A DNA stretch of 16,842 nucleotides from Physocladia obscura (Eukaryota > Chytridiomycota > Chytridiomycetes > Chytridiales > Chytriomycetaceae): contig JADGJH010000063.1 of the NCBI GenBank assembly GCA_027596945.1, forward strand, positions 18,538 to 35,379. Reading direction: 5' to 3'. Numbering within the stretch: the stretch's first letter is position 1; every line of letters starts with the position of its first letter. The notes beneath the pieces were generated by a model. It was not told the DNA's origin. It was given only the letters and a program-made list of their open reading frames with translations, and ran no database searches. Of this stretch, positions 1 through 9,154 are shown in pieces. Position numbers and translations under genes: made by a program.

Positions 1-146
1 TTAAAACTAAATTTAAAATTATGGTTTTTTTTATTTATGTAATTAACATTAATTATGTTTTTTTTTTTTTTTCGGTTTTAAAATTTTTTTTATTTTTACT
101 TTTTTTTTTTTTTTTTTTAAATTTCTCAACCATTTATATTACGCAG
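1..146 (+). other. Probable 3' part of an intron (or 5' leader) of the PARP gene
   Basis: This stretch is extremely T-rich, with uninterrupted T runs near 58-72 and 101-118, followed by ctcaac (possible branch point) and acgcag at 141-146. The layout matches the 3' end of an intron of the PARP gene. The frame used downstream has a stop at 50-52 and no in-frame Met before 380. The alternative is that this is 5' leader and translation begins at 380. Confidence 0.5.
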
Positions 147-3100
147 AAGCAGAGCCAGCTTCGAAACGCAGACGAGCAAGTGCAAAATCAAAATCAGGAA
201 AAAAAGAAAAGAAGGAAAAAGCCCCGCGCGGAAAATCAGCCAAACTTGCTGTTGTACAAGCAGCCACACGCCAGAAAAACATTCAAGATCGAAAAAATTT
301 CCCCGAACCCATCATTACAATCACCGATTCCTCCGAGCCCGACACATCATGCTGTCTTCTGTGCTCATCCCGAGAATTCATGCGCGCAGCGACAGCAAAA
401 GACCTTACTCTTCTCAAAAACACTCTCGCAAACGAAAACGTTGCGCCATGGTACTACGCAAACCCTCCTGATGACCCACTCTCGAATCCGCTCTCAAAAG
501 CCGTATCTGCTGAATCTGAAGAATTCATCCACATACTCATGACAACCGTCACCAAAAACACTGAACCGCCTCACGCATATATCGCCCCACCCGCATCCAC
601 AGGCTACCAGAACAATCGCACATACGGCGGCGGCCGCGGCACTAAGAAAGTGAACGAGTCGCGCGGGAACCGTGAAGGAAACAACGCGTTTTCAAACTGG
701 CTCGACGTGTCGCCTTATGATTTCAACAAACGTGGCTCTCCAATCTTCGGTTCGCACACGAATACATCAGGACACTGGACACACGCGCTGCGAGTCGCAT
801 GTCGTCTGCCATATTCTGAAAAAACCTTTGACAGACTCAGCCTCACGTGCCCCACCACAAACGTACAATATATGTTCGAAACATGGGGGCTTTACGAAGC
901 CGTCTCTTCCGGAAACTGTGCCCTCGCCGCGAAAATGCTCATCCTCATGCGCGACTACCAAAATAGCTTCAATATATTGCATCATGAAGCGCTCAACCTG
1001 GACCCCACCGATACTCCGTACAAGAAAGTTCTGCCCGTGTCAGTCCTTAAAAAATCGAGCCGCGAAATGCACGGAGTCAAACCGCTTCATTTCAGTGCGA
1101 TAAATCCGGATTCGAACAGACTCAAGGTACTTCTGGACGCGATTTCAGCTTCTTCAGCACTTGATGCTGATGAGATGGGACGGACGGTTGTTCATTTCGC
1201 GGCGGCGTGTGAAGGAACGGGGCCTTTGGAATTGTTGAAGGATTATGGTGGATTTGAATTCAGGAGTGTTGATGCGGCAAAGATGTCGCCGCTGTTGATT
1301 GCGGCAAAATATGGACGGGCGGATAATGTCAAGTTTTTGATTGATGCAATTGGTGGCGGTAGTGCGGCTGCTGATGGGACTCTTTTGACGGTTGGATATG
1401 CCGCTTTGCATTTTGCATGTGGATTGGGGCATTTGAATGTTGTAAAAGTAAGTTTCATTGCAGTCCAAATTCTTGCTCAAATATTTAACATTTTGACAAC
1501 AATATCAAGGTTCTTTTGGATGCAGGAGCATCCATCGACCTTATCGACAAAAAAGAAAAAGCTACGCCATTAATGCACGTATGTAAAACCGGCCATCTGG
1601 AAATCATCAAGCTGCTGGTTTCTCGTGGCGCCGATATCTTTGCTGTTGACAATATGGGTCGCACTCCTCTTATTCATGCATGTAAAAACGGACATGTTGA
1701 GGTTGTTGTTTATTTGCTTTCGGAGGGCGCAGACGCGGATGCTTGTGATACTTCGCAGAATTACGCGCTGCATTACGCATGTGGTAAAACTAAAAACCAA
1801 AAAGCAACCAAAACAAAGAGAGCAAAAAGAAAAAAAAGATCATTCCGCTCACCTCTTATACGTTCTCTATTTTTTTCAGGATACGGCTGGAAAGAAATTG
1901 TTAAAATCCTTCTAGACTACGGCCAAACCCAACTCAATTCTCTAAACGCCTGGAAATGTACGCCAATTATGATCGCCGATATGAAAGGACACCTTGGAAT
2001 CACCCAACACCTCCTCCAACGCCCTGGCATTGCTGTAAATTTTCTCAACAAGGACGGATACTCAATGATCCATCAAATGTTCCTCGGCGGCACAATATCA
2101 TCTAAACATGACGCAGAAATGCGCTTGCGCAAACTCGAAATCCTCCTTAAACACGGCGCCGACGCGGCTCTCAAGAGCATCGATGGCGACACTGCGTTGC
2201 ACCTCATGGCTGGGCAATGGGAATTTGACAACGCGGTGTTTTCTGCAAAAGATGTATCAGAAGTTCTTGAAAAGTGTTTGAAATTGTTGATTGAATATGG
2301 TGGCGCGAATTTGTTGCTAGAAGAGGTGGATAAAGCGGGCCGCACGCCACTTGCCATCGCGTTGGTGAAAAATAGGCTGGCGCTTGCACGGAATTTGATG
2401 AAAACAGGCGCGGCGGTTGAGAATGTAAATAGCGGCGGCGACAAGGGAGGAGAGAAATTCGTCACGTTGCTACTTAAAGCAGTTGGATCTGTTGATGCGA
2501 AAAAGTTTGCAATTCCTGCGATTTTTGAGAAAACTGGTTTCGATAAAGTTGATGCGGATTTTAAAGATTTGGGAGATGAATGTTTTGAGTTTTTGCAGTA
2601 TTTGCGTGACTCTTTTGCGTCTTCTGTTGCATTCAAGAATATTGTTTTGGCTCAGGTTTTTATTGTTTTTATATTTATTTATTTCTCTTTTTAATCACAT
2701 TATATCACAAAAAGTTGGCTGAAATAGATTCAGAAGGATATACACCACTTCTAGCAACTCTAAAACTTTCGCTCGAATTGCAAACTACAGCACAACAATT
2801 ACTAGAAAACCAATGCCGCAGCAAAAATCAACCGTACTACTCCTGGAACCAACCACAACCAATAATCAATGCAGAACCGGAATTAGTAAATCTAGACCAC
2901 TCAATGACTTTTTTCATTGCTGGAATGAAGTCTTTGCTTCAAGTAATTCGTTACGACACATTATCCACATTCCTGAACGCGAAAGTTAAAATCCCAAAAG
3001 GATTCAAAAAGAAAACTGCAACAGACCCAAACCCAAAATACACTGGCTACACAATCCTCCATTTTGCAGCCCACCACCGTCGCTCAGACCTCCTGAAGTC

Positions 3101-6100
3101 CCTGTTGGAGTCATTTCCGGCCATAACAGACAAGCCAGATCAACAAGATGACCTTGGTCTTACCCCACTTTCTCTTGCCGTCTCGAAATTCGACAGCTCA
3201 GCAACAAAACAGCCTAGCAGCAAATACAAATTCGAATGTAAATCCGATCTTGCCTTGCAACTCGAAACAGTCAAGATTCTGCTTATGGATTTCCATGCAA
3301 ATCCAATGATTAATTCGAAGCAGTTTGAGTCGCCGGTGTTTCGTGTGCTTGAGAATCTGCCACGTGTTGTTGGCATTGATGAAAAAGAGTTTGGTGAGTT
3401 GCCTGAAGGACAAAAGGAGATTGCAGAGATGTTGTTTGCTGCTTGTTTGGTGTTTGATGGCTCTGTGTTGGATGTTTTGAATGGAGAAGGGCGTTCAGCC
3501 TTGATCGTTGCTTTTGAGAAAGGGTAATGCGTTTTTTTTTTCCCCATAATTTTATGATTTCTAATTTATTTTAATCAGTTACGACCGATTTGCAACTATT
3601 TTAATCGACGCAGGAGCATCTTTGAACTTGCTTGGTCCAAAGAATGTATCTATTGGTTTGTTGGCGATTCGACAGAACCGTATTTCAGCTGCAAGAGCTG
3701 TTTTAAATGCCGATTTATCGATTCCGGATGCTGATGGCATAACCTGCGCAATGGAAGCATTTGCGCGCTCTGAAGAATTAGCAAAGCTCATTTTTTCAAA
3801 ACCAAACGGTTCATTAAACATCAATAATATCAGCAAAAATAAAAACACCGCTCTTATCGTTGCTGTCAAGAATTCAAGGTCAGTTGAAGTTGTCGCAAAA
3901 ATTTTAGCTCTTGGTGCCGACGTGAATTACAGTAAACCTGACGGAAAAACAGCTCTTATTTTTGCTATTGAAAGAAACGACTATAACTTGGTGTCGCTGC
4001 TGATTGAGTATGGCGCCAACGTACATGTTCAAGACAAAATCGATTTGCTTGAACAATCGGCGATTCATTATGCCGTTCTGACTCGCAACAATAAGATTGT
4101 CGCAAAGCTTTTGGAAGCGGGAGTGAACCCTAATGTAGTCAGGAGCAAAGACTTGGCGACCCCGCTTCATGTTGCAGTCGAGCTATCCAAGAAGGATATT
4201 AATAAATCGCTCAAGATTGAGCGGTCGTTGATCAAACATGGCGCGAAAATTAATGCTGTTGATGCGCAAGGAAGAACCCCTTTGCATATTGCCTTTTTCG
4301 AGCTTGGAAAAATTCCAGTCATGGATATGACTGCAAATGAAGTGAAAGTCCGGAACGAATACGAATCAGAACTTGAAAAATATAAAACTGCTCGTAAAAA
4401 GCTCGAGAGTTATGTGAAAGAAATTGTTGGTATACAGAGTGACAACGAAAAAGCAAATATTTTCAAATGGTTCTACAATATCAAAGCCAAACTCCCCGAG
4501 AATAAGCTAGATGAAGTTGTGGACAAGCGAAGCACTCAAACAGAGTATTCTCTTGGCGTTATGGCCACTGGAAAGGAAGATGCCAAAAACGATCCTGTTG
4601 AAATTGTTGATTTTCTTGTAACCCAAACAGGCATTCTACCTGACATTGTTGACAAATTCGGCAGATCTCCACTCCATTATGCCGCTCTTATTGGCGCATC
4701 CTCGTGTACAAACTCGTTGTTAAAAGCCGATGTAAATTTGGAGAGACCAGATAAGGATGGAAACACTCCACTCCAGTTGAGTCTTTTAGGTGAACATGTT
4801 GATTTTTATTTGAACTTGGGCCTTCAAGGAGCATCTGTGAATGGAAAAGTCGTTCTCGCAAATGGAATAGCCGAATCCAGTTTTTTCTACGCGCTTTTAC
4901 ACGGATTTATGTCGATTGGGTACTTTATCAAAAACCGCGAGAAACAAAACCCTTGCATTGCCATCAGCGACGCACTTCGTACTGGTCGATACAGTTTGGC
5001 CCTATCTTTAGCATCATCGGCACCTGCTGAAGACCTGAAAAACAGCATGGATCCTCAAAAAAAGACGCTTTTGCACGTTTTGGGCGATTTCCGTGCTCAA
5101 AATCATACTGAATGGGAACAAGAATATGCACAAGAAATATTTGGGTTTGTTAGCGACATCAATGTGAACGCGCGCGATGCGAATGGGAGAACTGCGTTGA
5201 TTTGCGCAGCGCAGAATAATCAGGCTGTTGTCTTGAAACTGCTTCTCACAATTCCTGGAATCGATGTGAATGCTGTCGATGATTCAGGAGTTGATGCGAT
5301 ATTTAATGCGACGGTTAACGCGTCTAGAACAATGATTTCGGCCCTTTTGGCAAAGAATGCAAAGGTGAAAAACGAAAGAAGAAATTCATTGCAGCAACAG
5401 CAACAGGTGTCTTTGGTGCGTGCGGCAGTATATACCAAAAATTTGGAAGTCGTTTCATTGTTATTATCTGCTGGGGCCGATGCTAATTCTGCGGAGCCAG
5501 CTGAAAAAACGACTGCTGTGATGCAAGCGGTTATTTCAAATTCGAATTCTATTCTGTCCAAGCTTGTTGAATCAGGGGCTGATTTAAATCGTACTTCGTT
5601 TGCGAAAGTTCAAAACAAAAAAGGTGATAAGGTTCAAATTCAAGTGGCTCCGATATGTTTGGCGCAAGGAGAAACATTTGAAGTGGGTTTCTTAATTATT
5701 TTTTATTTTATTTTATTTTATAATAAAATTTTGATTTAGATTCTCATCAAAGCTGGTGCAAATGTCAACGCTTTTCATCCATTAACTCACCGAACTCCGT
5801 TTATGGAAGCAATGGATCGGGACACGACCAAAACTGAGTGGACACTCTTACTAGAAAGCAACGTTGATATCAACATTCTTGACCCAAAGTACAATCAGAC
5901 CTCATTCCAGAGAGCAGTTTTGGAAAACATCCAGCCGTTCAGCAAACTGTCGTCAGAAATTCTCAAATTCAAGCCAGATATCTCGAAACCAAACAACGAA
6001 ACTGGTCTTACTCTTATTGATCATGCAATTATCAAAAAAGATTATCCTTTGTTAAAAAATCTGTTGGCACTGAAAGCTGATCCCAATGCACGCTCGCTTT

Positions 6101-9060
6101 TGACTGTGAATTCTGATAGCCGCACATCTCTTATGATTGCCATCAAAAACAACGATTTCGAGGCTGTTAAATTGCTAGTTACAAATCCAGTCATTACTAC
6201 CGATATTAATGCAATTGATCAAAACGGCCGGAATGCAATTCATTATGCTGTTGTTCCATTTGAAAATGCTTCTTACGAAAATATTGCATTGATTCAATAT
6301 CTTTCTAGCCATGGCGCGTCTTTGGAAATCGTCGACCTTTTTGGTAAAACATTGCTTTACTTTTTTGTCAGTTTTTGAATTTTTTGAATGTACAGGAAAT
6401 CGACCAATTGATTATGCAAGTCGTGCAGTGAATGGAATTTTGCTTCATTGCTTGCAAGATCTCGGATCATTACCTCCAACTGTTGAAAACATCGAAGATG
6501 ATATTATGACTGATGCGATTGTTCCATTTTCTGATTTAGAAGCCGATGCTTCTCATGAACGCGCTCGATTGGAGATTTTGGCACAAGAGGCGGATGATGA
6601 GCGAATCAGAAAGGAGGCTAGCAAACGTGGCATTGACGTCCAGACATTAAAAGCCGAAGAGTTCAAGAAAAACAATTGGGCAAAGGTTAATCCCAGTGCT
6701 GGAGTTGACGAAACGCAAGTTCGCGTTTTGTATGAAGGCGATGGTATTGAGGAATATGTTGCCTATGACGTAATTTTGCATAAATGTGATGTGTCACGTG
6801 GTTTATATGGGGAAAACAAGTTTTATATTATGCAAGGTTTGTTTGTATTTTTATATTTTTTTATCATTCGATTTTGATTCTAAGATTAATTTATTTTTTA
6901 AAAAACTAGTGCTTCATAATCATCTTCAAGATATTCACTTCTTGTTTAATAAGTGGGGTGATTCGTCAATTGTATCGAAAGAAGAACGTCGTTCCAGATA
7001 TGCCGGTCAATACCAAAAAACACCTTTTAATTCACGAGAAGAAGCTATTGCCGAATTTAAAAAAGTTTTCAAGAGCAAATCTGGAAATGAGTGGACTGGA
7101 AATCCAAACGATTTTGTTGAGAAGCCTGGAAAATACTGCTTGATAAAAATAATCAAGAAATTACCTATAAAAATCAAGCCAATCAATTATGACACATTGC
7201 CAAAATCATCTTTGCCAACAGCAGTTGAGGAAGTGCTGAAAATGTTTTTACATATGGCATCTTTAAAACCATCAGCTATATACTATGATGATTGGGATGG
7301 CGGATCTATTTCTTTTGAAGGTGCCTTAGACAGTGGAATTGTGGCCAAAGCTTACAAAGTCCTCCTCAACATTCGAACTACTTTCAAAGAAATGAATGCA
7401 AAAATGAAAGACACAACGGCAATACCAAGTGCCAAAGAGCTTTTGGCGTTGCGCGAAAAGCTTGTTGTCCTGTCCACAGACTACTTTAGACTGGTTCCTT
7501 CCAAAGAAGGCCGACAGGGACTGAAGCCAATATTGAGTGCTGAGGCACTCAGCCAAGAAATGATTAGAATCAACAACTTACGTGACTATGATACCAGTCT
7601 ATCGATTTTATTTGCGGCCTCATACAACCGTTTTACGTATAATCCAGTTGATTACGCATACGCTACTCTGAAGAATGAAATGAAGCCACTCGAGAACAAG
7701 TCGGAGCGTGATTTAATCATGAAATGGATTTCCCGGTCAAATTCAACCAAAGCTGATGTTTTGAATATTTTGAAAATCCGAAGAAATGGAGAGGATGAGA
7801 GATTTGAAGAATTCCACGGGAACAAAAGACTTTTGTTTCATGGATCAAAAATGAGTAATATGCTTGGAATTCTTAAACATGGGCTTCTAGTTGCCCCTAT
7901 CGAAGCACCAGTAACTGGATATATGTTTGGAAAAGGTTAACTACTTTTTTCTTTTTTCTTTTTTGAAGTGTGTTGAACACAATTATTTGTAGGAATTTAC
8001 TTCTCTGATACATTTGCCAAGTCTTGGGGATATGTTAATGATTATGCAGGAGTAGGTACTGAAATCAGTGCATACGGTTGCATGTTTGTCTGTGAAGTAG
8101 CACTGGGAAACACATTCGACCTTGAAAACTCTGATCCGTCTTTCGAAGCGGCCAAACCAGGGTTTGGAAGCACAAAAGGGCTCGGAATTAATGTGCCAAA
8201 CCCTCAACTTGATTTGACTCTTGGAAAGCAAAATACGAAAATTCCGGTCGGCCCCGTGATTGTTGATATACCACGTAAAGATCCAGTATCAGGAAAAGAT
8301 ATTCCGCGCTTCTTGAATTATAATGAATATATAGTATATAACCCGAACCAGGTTCGAATAAAATACCTGGTTCTCTTACGTAATAGCAACCTTTGTCATC
8401 TCTGCATGAAAAACGCGCCACTGAAGCCCAGTGCTGAATATGCAGCAGATTATAAAGAGTGGGATTCTCTGCCGAAATCTATTCCATTTGAAGCCGAAAT
8501 AGCAAAAGCACTGATGCAGGAGACAAAAATCGATGGGAAAGGATTGTGGCAGCGTGATTTTTCTACTAAGGTTGTTGCTGGGAAATCGTTCATCAAAAAA
8601 TGGAACCCACCAACAGCATTGATTGAAACTTCAAAAATTTGTAAAAACTGTGCAGATTCAATATTGATGGAGTTGATGGAAGACTATTGTGTTGAAAACA
8701 AAGGGCTTATTCATGGTTTGTTTGTTGGTTTTTTTAATTTTAAGGATTTCTGAAAAAAAAAATGGATTTAACACAGGCGAATTGCAATTTCGTCCAAATT
8801 GTTGGTATGGACGTGAATGCAGAACACAGCAAAATAAGAGCCATGCTATCAAATACAATCATTTTTGTGACAAAGCCGTACCGAAAAATGGTGATGGAAC
8901 GGACAGTAACGACAATCCAACGAATGCTGACTCTAATTCTGGAAGCAACGATAATAATGATAATGATCATGATGATGATGGTGATGGTAATAGTGAGGAC
9001 GATGATGATGACGATAGTGACAACGATAACGAAGACGACAATGATGATGATGATGAATGA
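147..9060 (+). CDS. Giant ankyrin-repeat/WGR/PARP poly(ADP-ribose) polymerase with C-terminal PBZ finger (5' partial)
   Basis: Predicted nuclear enzyme that uses NAD+ to build ADP-ribose chains on proteins. Exons: 147-1447, 1510-1783, 1880-2655, 2715-3523, 3579-5682, 5740-6343, 6396-6836, 6910-7935, 7993-8715, 8777-9060. Every junction keeps frame and rejoins a domain; for example GKG|IYF of the PARP core spans 7935/7993. The summed coding length is about 2,779 residues. Domain order: Lys/Arg-rich N-terminus (147-260), ankyrin repeats (about 380-6450), charged helical linker (6490-6715), WGR (about 6735-7150), PARP regulatory helices (about 7180-7640), PARP catalytic core (about 7640-8385), two CxxC pairs, PBZ finger (8791-8862), acidic tail. 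The first in-frame Met is at 380, but the upstream frame is open to 53 and encodes an NLS-like stretch. A T-rich tract ending acgcag at 146 looks like a splice acceptor, so the true start is probably left of the window. Tankyrases have ankyrin plus SAM plus PARP; no SAM is seen here, and WGR plus PRD point to PME-5-like enzymes. Confidence 0.9.
380..6450 (+). other. Ankyrin repeat region of the PARP gene
   Basis: By eye I count about 35-40 ankyrin-type repeats, many near consensus (GRTPLIHACKNGHVEVVVYL, GRTALICAAQNNQAVVLKLL, GRNAIHYAVV), others degenerate or interrupted. The strongest runs are at about 1075-2450 and 3600-5560. Repeats cross splice junctions without loss of register, for example ALHYACG|YGWKEIVKILLDYG over 1783/1880, which confirms those introns. 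A helical insertion at about 4320-4600 and a Gln5 run at 5392-5406 interrupt the array. Such arrays bind protein partners; in tankyrases they recruit substrates, so substrate selection is the likely role here. Confidence 0.9.
6735..7150 (+). other. WGR domain of the PARP gene (signature reads WGD)
   Basis: The domain is split by the intron at 6837-6909. It starts around VAYDVILHKCDVSRGLYGEN, continues FYIMQ|VLHNH, carries the signature as KWGDSS at about 6951-6968, and ends near GKYCLIKI. In PARP1/2/3 the WGR domain touches DNA ends and relays the signal to the catalytic domain. Here the Arg of the eponymous Trp-Gly-Arg is Asp, so classical DNA-break contact may be changed. Confidence 0.75.
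7180..8385 (+). other. PARP regulatory helical domain and catalytic domain
   Basis: The regulatory helices begin near LPKSSLPTAVEEVLKMF and precede the ADP-ribosyltransferase fold. Catalytic residues are all present: His in LLFHGS (codon 7839-7841), Tyr in GKGIYFSD (7998-8000, just after the intron 7936-7992) and Glu in LNYNEYIVY (8325-8327). The stretch EAPVTGYMFGKG is the near-invariant nicotinamide-pocket region of DNA-dependent PARPs. The Glu marks enzymes able to elongate chains rather than only add single ADP-ribose units. The helical domain usually autoinhibits NAD+ entry until an activator binds. Confidence 0.93.
8791..8862 (+). other. PBZ (poly-ADP-ribose-binding zinc finger) motif in the PARP gene
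   Basis: In the last exon, just after the splice acceptor at 8776, the protein reads RPNCWYGREC followed by a His pair. Spacing is C-x5-C-x7-H-x5-H with ligands at codons 8800-8802, 8818-8820, 8842-8844 and 8860-8862. The aromatic-Gly after the first Cys (C-x-Y-G) and the H-x3-Y-x-H end match the PBZ consensus known from APLF and CHFR, where the finger binds PAR chains. It sits about 130 residues after the catalytic core. Identification is by motif only. Confidence 0.8.
8937..9057 (+). repeat. GAT/GAC/AAT triplet repeat coding the acidic PARP tail
   Basis: Imperfect GAY/AAY triplets encode a C-terminal tail made almost only of Asp and Asn with a few Ser, Gly and Glu, ending in DDDDE and the TGA stop at 9058-9060. 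It is probably disordered. Such tracts expand and shrink by slippage, so length may vary between strains. Acidic tails often bind histones or basic proteins; no specific role can be claimed. Confidence 0.85.
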
Positions 9061-9091
9061 TAATTTTGTTTGCTTATGATCATGAAGATGG

Positions 9092-9097
9092 AATAAA
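9092..9097 (+). terminator. Poly(A) signal AATAAA of the PARP gene
   Basis: AATAAA lies 32 bases after the PARP stop codon, before the convergent amylase stop at 9155. Confidence 0.6.
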
Positions 9098-9133
9098 AAA
9101 TATCAAAATATTAATTATTTTCCAACTTCAAAC

Positions 9134-9139
9134 TTTATT
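9134..9139 (-). terminator. Poly(A) signal (AATAAA on - strand) of the amylase gene
   Basis: TTTATT on the + strand reads AATAAA on the - strand, 15 bases past the amylase stop. A cleavage site 10-30 nt further on would fall close to, or in, the PARP 3' end, so the two 3' UTRs probably overlap. Confidence 0.55.
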
Positions 9140-9154
9140 GATAGACGGAAGAAA

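Noticed and set aside
21..542. Open frame starting at 21 with a long Phe-rich start
   Set aside because: The start comes from T homopolymers, and the later part overlaps the PARP N-terminal exon in the wrong frame.
2073..2636. 187-codon open frame on the - strand
   Set aside because: It is antisense to a good ankyrin exon and has low-complexity Ser/Ala/Pro composition, typical of a shadow frame.
3582..5739. Treating the ankyrin blocks as several separate ankyrin genes
   Set aside because: Each block ends exactly at a GT..AG intron that rejoins an ankyrin repeat in frame, so they are exons of one gene.
7839..8327. Bacterial-type ADP-ribosylating toxin
   Set aside because: The fold context (WGR, regulatory helices, EAPVTGYMFGKG) is that of nuclear PARPs, not of secreted toxins.
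8345..8373. tRNA-like T-arm: GGTTCGAAT flanked by 9-base inverted arms
   Set aside because: It lies inside the PARP catalytic exon, lacks acceptor, D and anticodon arms, and the B-box does not continue with CC. Treated as a chance palindrome in coding sequence.
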